Below are positions 51,942-61,303 of a stretch of DNA of 64,000 nt, piece after piece (within the stretch, counting starts at the first letter, position 1; every line of letters begins with the position of its first letter). The position numbers were made by a program, and so were the translations under genes. Origin of the DNA: Pseudomonas fluorescens (lineage in GTDB: Bacteria; Pseudomonadota; Gammaproteobacteria; Pseudomonadales; Pseudomonadaceae); NCBI RefSeq assembly GCF_902497785.1, contig NZ_CABVHK010000011.1, positions 1 to 64,000 on the forward strand. The letters run 5' to 3'. Under the pieces are notes generated by a model that was not told where the DNA came from, ran no database searches, and was given only the letters and a program-made list of their open reading frames with translations.

Positions 51942-52691
51942 ATGAAGATCGTCGTCATTGGAGGCACTGGCCTCATCGGATCGAAACTTGTGAACAACCT
52001 CCGCGAGCGCGGTCACGACGTGCTCGCCGCCGCCCCCAGTACGGGCGTCAACAGCATCACCCGCGAAGGGCTGGCCAACGCGATGGATGGCACCGACGTC
52101 GTGGTCGACGTGGCGAACGCGCCGTCGTGGGAAGACCAGGCCGTCCTGGATTTCTTCGAAACCTCGACCCGTAACCTGCTGGCCGCCGAAGCGGCTGCCG
52201 GGGTTAGCCATCACGTTGCGCTGTCCATCGTCGGCAGTGAGCGCCTGCCCGAAAACGGTTACTTCCGCGCCAAGGTCGCGCAGGAAGACCTGATCAAGGC
52301 GTCACGTATCCCTTACACCCTCCTGCGTGCCACGCAGTTTTTCGAATTCGTCGGCGGCATCGCGCAGTCGGCCACCGTGGGCGAGGAAATTTGCCTGTCG
52401 CCGGCGCTGATCCAGCCGATGGCGTCCGACGACGTGGCCGCCGCGCTGACAGAGGTGGTGTTGGCAGCACCGCTCAACGGCACAGTCGAAGTCGCCGGCC
52501 CCGAAGCCATACCGCTGGACGAACTGGTCCGGCGTTTTCTGCGGGCCTCTGGCGACACCCGCAAGGTCGTGCCGGATGTGCATGCGCGCTACTTCGGCGC
52601 GGTGCTCGACGACCAGTCGCTGACCCCCGGCGAGAACCCGCGACTGGGAGCGACCCGCTTCGAGGACTGGCTCGCCGAGGCGCGGTACTGA
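51942..52691 (+). CDS. NmrA/SDR-like NAD(P)-binding reductase
   Basis: A 249-residue Rossmann-fold protein with GGTGLIGSKL at the N-terminus and the LRATQFFEF segment of NmrA/HSCARG-type or atypical short-chain dehydrogenases. The YxxxK motif is replaced by YFRAKVAQED, in which Tyr and Lys spacing is kept (Y-F-R-A-K). The ATG follows GGAGAGAGCCC. It heads an operon with a cupin and an efflux pair. Confidence 0.87.
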   Translation: MKIVVIGGTGLIGSKLVNNLRERGHDVLAAAPSTGVNSITREGLANAMDGTDVVVDVANAPSWEDQAVLDFFETSTRNLLAAEAAAGVSHHVALSIVGSERLPENGYFRAKVAQEDLIKASRIPYTLLRATQFFEFVGGIAQSATVGEEICLSPALIQPMASDDVAAALTEVVLAAPLNGTVEVAGPEAIPLDELVRRFLRASGDTRKVVPDVHARYFGAVLDDQSLTPGENPRLGATRFEDWLAEARY

Positions 52692-52770
52692 GGCGATGGC
52701 CGTCAAACAACAACGCGGCGACCCGACGTCGGGTCGCGCTGATCACAACACACCATAAGGAAGCATTGCC

Positions 52771-53181
52771 ATGTTGACCCAATTAATCCTAGCCGCTGCA
52801 TGCGCCGCGTTTTCGCTCACCGCGTCGGCGGCTGACAAGCCCGCCGGCAAGGTCACGGTGGTGTTCGACCAGCCGATTCCGAATATCCCCGGCAAGAGCA
52901 TGCGTGGCGTGCTCGTCGAGTACGCGCCGGGCGGCTCGTCACCGGCCCATACCCATCCGAAATCGGCCTTCATTTATGCCACGGTGCTTGAAGGCGCTGT
53001 GCGCAGTGCGGTGAACGGAGCGCCGGAAAAGGTCTACAACGCCGGCGAAAACTTCGTCGAGGAACCGGGCTCGCACCACCAGGTCAGCGCGAACGCCAGC
53101 GACACGAAACCTGCGCGCCTTCTGGCCGTGTTCGTCCTCGATACCGGCGAAACAGTGCTGGTCACGCCCACCGGAAAGTAA
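52771..53181 (+). CDS. Exported cupin-domain protein
   Basis: A 136-residue protein with a signal peptide (ends TASAA). The cupin core has HTHPKSAFIYATVLEG and GSHHQVSANAS, with His residues that can bind a metal. Exact reaction unknown. It is 80 bp after the reductase gene and 101 bp before the HlyD gene. Confidence 0.85.
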   Translation: MLTQLILAAACAAFSLTASAADKPAGKVTVVFDQPIPNIPGKSMRGVLVEYAPGGSSPAHTHPKSAFIYATVLEGAVRSAVNGAPEKVYNAGENFVEEPGSHHQVSANASDTKPARLLAVFVLDTGETVLVTPTGK

Positions 53182-53281
53182 TCCGGTGCACGCGCTCATC
53201 GACGCCTGACAGCAGGGCGGCAGGCCATTGCCGCCCTGTAGCGGTTTCAGGTCCATGGCATTGACACAGGACATGAGAAAC

Positions 53282-54367
53282 ATGAACTCGCACCGGGACA
53301 ACACCGCCGTCGACGCCGCAGCCCCTGTGGCGCTGGCGCGGCGCAGCAAGAAAAAACTCATCGGCCTGCTGCTGTGCATCGGCGCCGTGGTGGTCCTGGC
53401 GGGGGGATGGGCCATGGCGGTGTCGAGCGGCGCCACCTCGACGGACAACGCTTACGTGCGCGGCGACGTGACGTCGCTCGCCGCCAAGGTCGCCGGCTAC
53501 ATCACGGCGGTAGAAGTCGAGGACAATCAAAACGTGCGGGCGGGCGACGTGTTGTTTCGCATCGACGACCGTGACTACCGCGCGCGGCTTGCGCAAGCCG
53601 TGGCCAATATCAAAGCTGCCGAGGCTCGCCTGACCCATGTCGAGGCGGAGACGCTGCTTCAGCGTTCGCTGATTCGCCAGGCCGAGGCCCAGCGCCGTTC
53701 GGCTTCCGCCGAGATGAACCTGGCGGCCAAGACTCACGACCGCAGCCGAAAACTGATCGTCAGCAATGCCGTCAGCCAGGCCCACGTCGATGAAAGCGAC
53801 GCCGCCCGATTGCGTGCCGAGGCAACGGTGTCGGGCGCTTCGGCAACGGTCGAAGCGCAGCAGCAACGCATCGCCGTGCTGGTGGCCCAGCGCGAAGCCG
53901 CCGTTGCCGCGGTCACCCAGGCGCAGGCCGCGCGGGACCTGGCGCAGATCGATCTCGACAGCACCGTCGTCCGCGCGCCAGTGGATGGGGTGGTCGGTAA
54001 CCGGCAGGTGCGTCTCGGGCGGTATGTGACGACGGGCGTTTCGCTGCTCGATATCGTACCGGTCCATGACGTCTGGATCGTGGCGAATTTCAAGGAAACC
54101 CAGCTTGAAGGCCTGCGCCCCGGACAACGCGTGCGCATCACCGTCGACGGCTACCCCAGCGAAGCCTTCGAGGGGGTGGTCGACAGCTTTGCACCGGGCA
54201 GCGGCTCGGCGTTCAGTTTGCTGCCCGCAGACAACGCGACCGGTAACTTTGTGCGGGTCGTGCAGCGGGTTCCGGTGAAGATCCGGCTGGTCAATAATCC
54301 GTTGCCGGGCCGCATCGTCCCCGGCCTGTCTGCGCGGGTCGAGGTCGCCGCCGGGAGCGACTCATGA
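53282..54367 (+). CDS. EmrA/HlyD-type membrane fusion protein
   Basis: A 361-residue periplasmic adaptor. A single N-terminal transmembrane helix (about residues 24-46) is followed by the lipoyl-like half AKVAGYITAVEVEDNQNVRAGDVLF, a coiled coil and the second half VRAPVDGVVGNRQV. It links an inner-membrane pump to an outer-membrane channel. The start is chosen for AGGACATGAGAAAC; earlier in-frame ATGs exist. It overlaps the pump gene by 4 bp. Confidence 0.88.
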   Translation: MNSHRDNTAVDAAAPVALARRSKKKLIGLLLCIGAVVVLAGGWAMAVSSGATSTDNAYVRGDVTSLAAKVAGYITAVEVEDNQNVRAGDVLFRIDDRDYRARLAQAVANIKAAEARLTHVEAETLLQRSLIRQAEAQRRSASAEMNLAAKTHDRSRKLIVSNAVSQAHVDESDAARLRAEATVSGASATVEAQQQRIAVLVAQREAAVAAVTQAQAARDLAQIDLDSTVVRAPVDGVVGNRQVRLGRYVTTGVSLLDIVPVHDVWIVANFKETQLEGLRPGQRVRITVDGYPSEAFEGVVDSFAPGSGSAFSLLPADNATGNFVRVVQRVPVKIRLVNNPLPGRIVPGLSARVEVAAGSDS

Positions 54368-55938
54368 GCGTCGCGGCCACCCTGAAAACGGGCACATCGA
54401 CCGGTGTGATGCTGTTCGTGGGGATTGTGCTGGCCACCCTGACCGAAGCGATCGCCAGCACGGTGCTGGCGCTCGGACGCAGCGATATCATCGGCGACAC
54501 CTACGCCACGCCTGATGAGTTCGCCTGGCTGGACGTCGGCTATACCGCGTTCAAGCTGATCGGGTTCATAACGTCTGCCTGGCTGCTCCAGCGCTTCAAT
54601 CCCCGTCATGTGGTCATTGGCGCGACCCTGGTCATGGGCCTGGCGTGTTTGATTGCCGCGTTTACCGCTCGACTGGACCTGTTGATCGCGCTGCGGATTA
54701 TTCAGGGTTTCGCCGGGGGCACGCTGCTGGTCGGGGGGCAGGTGATCATCTTCCGGGGCTATCCGCGCGCCCGTCAGCCGATTCTTCAGGCGCTGTTTGC
54801 CATGGGCGCGGTGGTCGCACCGGCGACGTTCGCGCCGGCCCTGCAAGGATGGTTGATCGATAGCCAGTCCTGGACCTGGATCTTTTTCAGCGTTGTGCCG
54901 ATAGCCCTGGTGGCAAGCGGCCTGTTGCTGATCAGCGACGGCCCGGCACCCGCCAGACGGCGGGAGCGTGCGTTCGACTGGATCGGCTTTGCGCTGATTT
55001 CGCTCAGCCTGTTCTGTTTCACTTATGTGCTCAGCCAGGGCAGTCGTTGGGATTGGTTCGAGGCGCCGCGCATCCTCTGGCTGACCTTCATCGGCGCTGC
55101 GGCATTGCTGGCGTTTCTCGGCCAGCAATTATTGGCCGCAGGGCAGGGACTGCTCGACTTCACGCTGTTCAAGTCGAGCGATTTCACCTTCGCCTTTATT
55201 GTCAGTTTTGTTGCCGGTGCTGCCTTGTTCGGTAGCGCGTTTCTGATCCCGGCGTTCGCGCTGTCCGTGCTCGCGTTCACGCCCACCGAGGCCGGCTTGC
55301 TGCTGTTGCCCAGTGGCGCGTTGTTTATCGGCGCGCTGCTGGTGGCGGCTGTTCTCTTTCAGGTCCGTCACGTTGCGCCGTTCGCCACGGTGCCATTCGG
55401 TATCGCGATGATCATGGTCGCAATGTGGATGTTGTCCGGTTCGACCAGCGAAAGCGGCAGTGACGACATGATGGCCGCCGTTCTGTTGCGCGGCCTGGGC
55501 CTTGGCTTTCTGTTTCTGTCGATCACGTTGATAGCGTTCAGCGACCTTAACAGCCGAAACCTCGCCGCTGGCATAGGCCTGTTCAATACGGGGCGGCAGA
55601 TAGGTGGGCTCATGGGAGTTGCAGGGCTTCAGACCTTGATTGATCACCACGCCGTGGCCAATGCCGTGGTGCTCGGCGCTAACCTCACGCCGGGAGGGCA
55701 GGCGGTGATCGAACGGCTGACCACCACTGCGGCGATGCTGGGCGGGAAGGGGATGGAGGCGGCGGCTGCCAGCCGGGCGGCCACGAGCCTGTTGGGCCGG
55801 CTGGTGACCGGGCAGTCCACTGTGATTGCCTTCGATACCGCGTTCATGGCTGTCACGTTGCTGTTTGCGGTTGCTGCGCCGGTGCTTGTAGCGATCAAGA
55901 TCGGCTTGTCGCGTTTTGCGAAACACCGCGCTGGGTGA
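54364..55938 (+). CDS. EmrB-like MFS multidrug exporter (DHA2)
   Basis: A 524-residue, 14-segment MFS transporter. It overlaps the adaptor gene (ATGA) and pairs with it as EmrAB. TM1 begins at FVGIVLATLTEAIASTVLAL; GGTLLVGGQVIIF follows. Probable export of a toxic compound; the outer-membrane partner is not encoded in the operon. Confidence 0.87.
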   Translation: MSVAATLKTGTSTGVMLFVGIVLATLTEAIASTVLALGRSDIIGDTYATPDEFAWLDVGYTAFKLIGFITSAWLLQRFNPRHVVIGATLVMGLACLIAAFTARLDLLIALRIIQGFAGGTLLVGGQVIIFRGYPRARQPILQALFAMGAVVAPATFAPALQGWLIDSQSWTWIFFSVVPIALVASGLLLISDGPAPARRRERAFDWIGFALISLSLFCFTYVLSQGSRWDWFEAPRILWLTFIGAAALLAFLGQQLLAAGQGLLDFTLFKSSDFTFAFIVSFVAGAALFGSAFLIPAFALSVLAFTPTEAGLLLLPSGALFIGALLVAAVLFQVRHVAPFATVPFGIAMIMVAMWMLSGSTSESGSDDMMAAVLLRGLGLGFLFLSITLIAFSDLNSRNLAAGIGLFNTGRQIGGLMGVAGLQTLIDHHAVANAVVLGANLTPGGQAVIERLTTTAAMLGGKGMEAAAASRAATSLLGRLVTGQSTVIAFDTAFMAVTLLFAVAAPVLVAIKIGLSRFAKHRAG

Positions 55939-55971
55939 ACGGTGTACATATCCATTTCTGCGGTAACGGCC

Positions 55972-56330
55972 ACTTAGGGTTTCGCCCTTACGGCGACTCA
56001 CTTTTTTTACAAGCGCCAAAAAAAAGTAAGCAAAAAAACGCTCGCCCCGGCGTCCGGCCCCTCGCTAAGGCTCGGCGTTCCCTCGCTCCGGTCCTGCTCC
56101 GTGGGCCCGCTGCCATCGGCCATCCATGGCCGGGGGCAGCTAGCCCGGCATCCATGCCGGGCTGCCCACTGCGCAGAACCTCCACTCGGCCTCCCGAAGG
56201 GGCGGGCAGATCAAAATCAAAAGCAGGATCAAATGCGCAAGGCGAGCTAACGCTCGGCCTCGTGGTTTGGTTGGATTGGTTCGCTGCGGGGTTCATTGTG
56301 GGAGCGAGCCTGCTCGCGAATGCGTTCTGA
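55972..56330. repeat. Pseudomonas-type repetitive region followed by a half REP
   Basis: This 453-bp gap holds no gene. It starts with GGGTTTCGCCCTTACGGCGA and A/T-rich AAAAAAAAGTAAGC, then long GC-rich, low-constraint sequence. This type recurs in many Pseudomonas genomes. A single REP arm (GTGGGAGCGAGCCTGCTCGCGAATG) ends it at about 56298-56326. Confidence 0.6.
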
Positions 56331-56391
56331 CAGCCACCGCATTTTTCCGGATGTCCCGGAAGCTCCCGGCAATAAAGCTCCTGGTGCCGTG

Positions 56392-56892
56392 CTACACCTC
56401 CCGCCCATGCGCGACCGCCGCCAGTTGCCCGGTATCAACGCGCACAAACACAGAGTCGCCCACCGCCGTGAGCACTTCGCCGGCGTAGACCTCGCAGATC
56501 ACCCGGGTTTTGCGTCCGACCTCGCCGTTCACTTTCGCCCGCAGGGTCAGCGGGACGCCCATCGGGGTCGGTTTGATGAATTTGATGCCGAGGTTGCCCG
56601 TGACGCAATTGATCCGGGGCAGGCTGGCGGCGTCGCGGTTTTCCGTGCGGTAGTGGTAGGCCATCGCGGTCCAGTTGGAGTGGCAATCCACCAGCATCGC
56701 GACCAGTCCGCCGTACACCAGGTCCGGCCAGCCGCAATATTTTGCATCCGGCAGGTGCTCGGCGACGACGTGCACGCCGTCTTCATGCCAGTAGCTTTTG
56801 ATGTGCAGCCCGTGCGGATTGCTGCCGCCGCAGCCGTAGCAAACGCCTTCAGGCGCGGCGGTGTCTTGCAGGGAAGTCTCGAGCGTGGACAT
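56392..56892 (-). CDS. PaaI-type (hotdog-fold) thioesterase
   Basis: A 166-residue hotdog-fold protein. YGCGGSNPHGLHIKSY at the N-terminus and DLVYGGLVAMLVDCHSNWTAMAY mark the PaaI/HGG group (here YGG in place of HGG), with the catalytic acid supplied by Asp in VDCH. It cleaves acyl-CoA thioesters. The ATG has AAGGAAGACCCCGTT. It is divergent from the GGDEF/EAL gene. Confidence 0.85.
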   Translation of the reverse strand: MSTLETSLQDTAAPEGVCYGCGGSNPHGLHIKSYWHEDGVHVVAEHLPDAKYCGWPDLVYGGLVAMLVDCHSNWTAMAYHYRTENRDAASLPRINCVTGNLGIKFIKPTPMGVPLTLRAKVNGEVGRKTRVICEVYAGEVLTAVGDSVFVRVDTGQLAAVAHGREV

Positions 56893-57046
56893 AACGGGGT
56901 CTTCCTTAAAATGTGAACCAGTCGAGGAAGATGTTAACGCCGAACGCAGAAAGATTGACGTTGAATTGGCCGCAGGCTCATCGTTCTGCGAACGCAGCCG
57001 ATAGCGTGGTATGCAACCGACTTGCGCCAATCAACAGCGGGAATCC

Positions 57047-59617
57047 ATGCCAACACATCTCGCAACTCCTATCCATGCCCCCTGCCATCGCTCCAGCGTG
57101 CGGTTGGCACGTGCCTCGCTGTTCAAGTTTGCGGGGCTGTTGGCCGGGGTGTTTTTACTGGCCGGGTTCGCGCTTATTTATCTGGCCAATGATCTGGACC
57201 GGACGGAGGAGGGCGAAAGCGCGTTTTACACCAAGAAGGCCATGCAGTCGCTGGAAAAGTCCTTGCGCTCAACCGTCAGGGATTACGCGTTTTGGGGGGA
57301 TGCCTACACGCATTTGCATGTTTCAGTCGACCCGGACTGGGCTTTTGTCAGTCAAAACGTCGGCCCCACGCTGTATGCCGATTTTGGATTTCAGGGGCTG
57401 TTCGTCGTCAATGACGTGAATCGCACGGTTTACTCGGTGATCAAGGGTGAACTGAAAACCGTCGAGGCCGGCGAGTGGCTGAAGCAGTCCATCGCCGGGA
57501 TTCTGGATAAGGCGCGTGCAGGCGCGGAAACCGAAACGCCGATAACCGCCTTCATCAATATCGACGGAGCACCCGCCCTCGTCGCGGCCGCCGCCATCAC
57601 CCCGGGAACGGACCCGACCGTGGAACCTGATGACCGGGCGCCGTCGGTATTGATTTTCGTCAACGTGTTAAACAGCACCAAACTTGAGAAGATCGGCGAC
57701 GACTTCGGGATCAATCAGTTGCACGTCGTCACGCCCGGCCAAAGGGCAGTTGCATCGGTCTACCCGTTGGGCGACGACGGTTCCGCCGGCAGCCTGCAGT
57801 GGACGCCTGAGCAACCTGGCCTGCGGTTACTGGGTGTCGGTTTACCCTTGATCGGCTTCGCCGCGCTGCTGGTGTGCCTCATGACGTGGGCAATTTTGCG
57901 TCGCACCACCGCGGGTGCATTGGCGCTGGACGCCAGCTACGCGTCGCTGCAGAGCAGTCAGGAGGCCCTCGCCACCAGCGAAGCGCGCTTTCGCGACGTC
58001 GTTGAAGCCAGTTCGGATTGGGTGTGGGAAATCGATGCCGAGTGGCACTTCACCTTTTTGTCTGAGCGATTTGAGGCGGTAACGGGGCTCTCCCGAGAGG
58101 CCTGGATGGGTGCGCTGATCAACGATCTGCTCAGCACCGAGCCGGGCACGCTGTCCCAGTGGCTGAGCATCCCCAACCGGCGGCCGGACATCAGCATTCA
58201 ATGTCGCTACCTCGACACCAAAGGTCAGGAGCGAATCACCCGTCTGTCGGCTCGAAAAATGACCGTTGGAGGGTACCGGGGGACGGCGACGGATGTGACG
58301 GAAGAAGTCGAAGCCCGTCGGCGCATCGAATTCCTCTCACAGCATGACGCCCTGACCGGACTTCCCAACCGGACCCGTCTTCGGGAATTTCTCGACGGTA
58401 AACTCAAGGCGTTGCCAACGGTAGAGCAACCTCTGGTTATGCTGTGCCTGGACCTTGATCGCTTCAAACCGGTCAATGATTTGCTCGGCCACGCTGCCGG
58501 TGACCGGGTGCTCAATGAAGTGTCGAGTCGCCTGGCGGACTGCCTGCGCCACGGCGACCTGGTGGCCCGGGTCGGCGGCGATGAGTTTGTCTTGATCCTG
58601 ACCGATGTCAGTTCCCAGGAAGAAGTCGAGGCGCTCTGCCGCCGCCTGATCGAATCCATCGAGCGGCCGATCGGGATCGAAGAGCAGGAAGTGTTCGTCA
58701 GCGCCAGTATCGGCATCGCGATGGCGCCAAATGACGCTTGCGAGGCTGCGGAACTGCTGCGCTATGCGGATATTGCGTTGTACGAGGCCAAGGCGGGAGG
58801 GCGCAACACCTGGCGTTTTTACGCCGGCGATATGAACGCCAGGATCATTGAGCGCCGCCAGCTGGAAAGCGACCTGCGTTACGCGATCAAACACGGCGAG
58901 CTGCGCCTGCATTTCCAGCCGCGCTATCGCATCGCCGACGGTCAGATGGTCGGTGCCGAGGCGTTGGTCAGGTGGCAACATCCTGAGCGCGGCCTGATTC
59001 CACCCGACACGTTTATTCCGATTGCCGAGGAATCGGGGCTGATTCTTTCTCTGAGTAACTGGGTGATCGATACCGCCTGCCGTTGCGCTGCCCGCTGGCC
59101 GGAGCGCCTGTTCGTCTCCGTCAATCTGTCGCCCAGCGAATTCAAACGCGGCAATCTGGTCGAGCGCCTGCAGACCACACTGCGCGATTCTGGAATCGAT
59201 CCGGCCCGACTGGAACTGGAAATCACCGAAAGCGTCATGCTCGAAGACGCCACCGGCGCACTTGAGATCATGCGCACGCTCAAACGCCTCGGCGTGCGGA
59301 TCTCGATGGACGATTTTGGTACGGGGTATTCTTCACTGAGTTACCTGCGCACCTTCCCTTTCGATGGCCTGAAAATCGACCGCAGCTTTTTGAGCCGGCT
59401 GGTCGATAACGAGGATGACAAAGCCATCATCCAGGCCATCGTAGGGCTGGGCCGTGCGTTATCCCTGACCGTCACGGCAGAAGGCGTCGAAACGGCCGAT
59501 CACCTGAAATTGCTCAAAGCGGTGGCGTGTGATGAAGCCCAAGGCTATTTCCTCAGCCGGCCGCTGGATACGGAAGCCTTCGACGCGTTGGTCGGCGTGT
59601 ACGAGGAAGTCCGTTAA
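57047..59617 (+). CDS. CHASE4-PAS-GGDEF-EAL cyclic-di-GMP protein
   Basis: An 856-residue membrane protein. TM1 is at about residues 25-45, a periplasmic CHASE4 domain follows (RSTVRDYAFWGDAYTHL and SVDPDW), TM2 is at about 265-290, then PAS (about 310-420), GGDEF and EAL. The GGDEF motif is intact (residues 510-514), with the inhibitory-site RHGD nine residues before it. The EAL motif (638-640, EALVRW) is intact as well. Both synthesis and breakdown of c-di-GMP are possible. An external cue is probably sensed by CHASE4. Confidence 0.92.
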   Translation: MPTHLATPIHAPCHRSSVRLARASLFKFAGLLAGVFLLAGFALIYLANDLDRTEEGESAFYTKKAMQSLEKSLRSTVRDYAFWGDAYTHLHVSVDPDWAFVSQNVGPTLYADFGFQGLFVVNDVNRTVYSVIKGELKTVEAGEWLKQSIAGILDKARAGAETETPITAFINIDGAPALVAAAAITPGTDPTVEPDDRAPSVLIFVNVLNSTKLEKIGDDFGINQLHVVTPGQRAVASVYPLGDDGSAGSLQWTPEQPGLRLLGVGLPLIGFAALLVCLMTWAILRRTTAGALALDASYASLQSSQEALATSEARFRDVVEASSDWVWEIDAEWHFTFLSERFEAVTGLSREAWMGALINDLLSTEPGTLSQWLSIPNRRPDISIQCRYLDTKGQERITRLSARKMTVGGYRGTATDVTEEVEARRRIEFLSQHDALTGLPNRTRLREFLDGKLKALPTVEQPLVMLCLDLDRFKPVNDLLGHAAGDRVLNEVSSRLADCLRHGDLVARVGGDEFVLILTDVSSQEEVEALCRRLIESIERPIGIEEQEVFVSASIGIAMAPNDACEAAELLRYADIALYEAKAGGRNTWRFYAGDMNARIIERRQLESDLRYAIKHGELRLHFQPRYRIADGQMVGAEALVRWQHPERGLIPPDTFIPIAEESGLILSLSNWVIDTACRCAARWPERLFVSVNLSPSEFKRGNLVERLQTTLRDSGIDPARLELEITESVMLEDATGALEIMRTLKRLGVRISMDDFGTGYSSLSYLRTFPFDGLKIDRSFLSRLVDNEDDKAIIQAIVGLGRALSLTVTAEGVETADHLKLLKAVACDEAQGYFLSRPLDTEAFDALVGVYEEVR

Positions 59618-59650
59618 AGACTCTTTGTGCCGAACGTCAGTCACGGCCCT

Positions 59651-60055
59651 TTAGCCCTTGGCGGTCTCCGGCAGTCTGGCGATCACCTTGATTTCGAACT
59701 GGAATCCATACAGCCACGTCACGCCGACGCCGGTCAACGTCGGGTGCGGCGCGTTGCCCCAGAACTCCGGCACGATCTTCCAGATAGTGTCGAAGGTCGA
59801 CTCGGGGTCGACGATGAACACCGTGACGTCAATCACGTCGTCAAAGGTGCAACCAGCCGCCAGCAGAATCGCGTTCAGATTGTTGAAAGCCAGTCGCACC
59901 TGGGCTTCCAGCTCGGGCTCGGGCGATCCATCCTCTTTGCTGCCGACTTGCCCCGAGACGAACAGAAAGCCGTTGGAGCGGATGGCCGGGGAATAGCGAT
60001 TGCGCTCGTAAAGCGCTTGGCGTTTGGGCGGGAAAACTACATCACGCGATGTCAT
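59651..60055 (-). CDS. RidA-family protein
   Basis: A 134-residue RidA/YjgF-family protein (YSPAIRSNGFLFVSGQVG, RLAFNNLNAILLAAGCTFDDVIDVTVF). Typical RidA hydrolyses reactive enamines or imines; the Arg that binds the carboxylate in RidA is usually near CEIEA, which I do not see here, so activity may be altered. It is divergent from a LysR gene with a clear operator between them. Confidence 0.88.
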   Translation of the reverse strand: MTSRDVVFPPKRQALYERNRYSPAIRSNGFLFVSGQVGSKEDGSPEPELEAQVRLAFNNLNAILLAAGCTFDDVIDVTVFIVDPESTFDTIWKIVPEFWGNAPHPTLTGVGVTWLYGFQFEIKVIARLPETAKG

Positions 60056-60144
60056 AAGGTGCCTCCATCAATGGGTCGGTTCCAGCGTTGAAGGGACTTT
60101 AGGCACTTGCATCCGGGCGATAAACCAGCGAGCTTGGCTATCAC

Positions 60145-60163
60145 TGTTTGGCAAATCCAAACA
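60145..60163. promoter_or_regulatory. LysR operator between the RidA and LysR genes
   Basis: TGTTTGG-CAAAT-CCAAACA is a perfect 7-bp inverted repeat with a five-base centre and has the T-N11-A form. It lies 23 bp before the LysR ATG and 89 bp before the RidA ATG. Confidence 0.75.
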
Positions 60164-60186
60164 ATCCGATCGATACAGGGGCCGCA

Positions 60187-61113
60187 ATGGACCGTTTTGA
60201 TGCGATGCAGGCATTTGCGCGAGTGGTGGAGGCGGGCAGTTTCACCAAGGCGGCCGACACCCTGCATATGAGCAAGACCACCGTGACCCAACTGGTGCAA
60301 CAGCTTGAGGCGCGATTGCGGGTCAAGTTGCTCAACCGCACCACACGCAAAGTCAACGTGACGGCCGATGGCGCCGTGTATTACGAACGGGTGCTACGCC
60401 TGCTGGCCGACATGGACGATGCCGAGACCAGTCTGTCCGGCGCCTCATCATTGCCCCGCGGGCGATTGCGCGTGGATGTGCCGAGCCCGTTGGCCCGCCT
60501 GATTCTGGTACCGGCGTTGCCGGATTTTTACGCGCGTTATCCCGACATCCAGATCGACTTGGGTGTCAGTGATCGCATCGTCGACTTGATCGACGAGAAC
60601 GTCGATTGCGTGGTGCGCGGCGGCGAGTTGACGGATCAGTCGTTGATGGCGCGCAAAGTGGCTGACCTGCCGCTGGGCGTGTTCGCCGCGCCCAGCTACC
60701 TCGCCCGTGTCGGCACGCCCGCGCATCCGCGCGACCTGGAGGATTCCGCCCATCGAATCGTTGGTTTCCTGTGGGCGCGCACTGGCAAACCGGTGCCTTA
60801 TGCCCTGTACAACCACAGCGAACGTTTGCAGATAAAGGGTCGCTACGCGCTGGCCGTCGACGATGGTAACGCCTACCTCGCGGCCGGCCTCGCCGGGCTG
60901 GGCGTTCTGTGGTTGCCCAGGTACATGTCTAGAGATTGCGAGGCGAGTGGCGCGTTGGTACCGCTGTTCCAAGACTGGAGCCTCGAGCCGATGCCGCTCT
61001 ACGTGGCATTCCCGCCGAACAGGCACATCAGCCTCAAGCTGCGGGTGTTTATCGACTGGGTGGTTGAGTTGATGGCGCAACACGCGCCGGTCAGCGGCCG
61101 GGGGGCTGCGTGA
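60187..61113 (+). CDS. LysR-type regulator (AaeR/CrgA-like)
   Basis: A 308-residue LysR regulator starting MDRFDAMQAFARVVEAGSFTKAADTLHMSK. The short-wing form and the C-terminal effector domain resemble the AaeR/CrgA group that often controls a divergent enzyme gene. AGGGGCCGCA precedes the ATG. It should bind the dyad in front and control the divergent RidA gene. Confidence 0.9.
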   Translation: MDRFDAMQAFARVVEAGSFTKAADTLHMSKTTVTQLVQQLEARLRVKLLNRTTRKVNVTADGAVYYERVLRLLADMDDAETSLSGASSLPRGRLRVDVPSPLARLILVPALPDFYARYPDIQIDLGVSDRIVDLIDENVDCVVRGGELTDQSLMARKVADLPLGVFAAPSYLARVGTPAHPRDLEDSAHRIVGFLWARTGKPVPYALYNHSERLQIKGRYALAVDDGNAYLAAGLAGLGVLWLPRYMSRDCEASGALVPLFQDWSLEPMPLYVAFPPNRHISLKLRVFIDWVVELMAQHAPVSGRGAA

Positions 61114-61303
61114 CATCCGACGCGGTGATTTCGCTCAACCGCGTTGGCGCCGGCGGCCGCTGTGGACTACCTTTCAAGCGTTCAGCCTGAAGTAGAACTA
61201 CGCTGCATGTTTTTGCCTGGCTACCGATAAATTCCGCGCCGTCTCACTGAGGATTTTAGGGGCTCGACGAACCACGTATGGATCATGCGGAGCCTAAAAC
61301 AAC

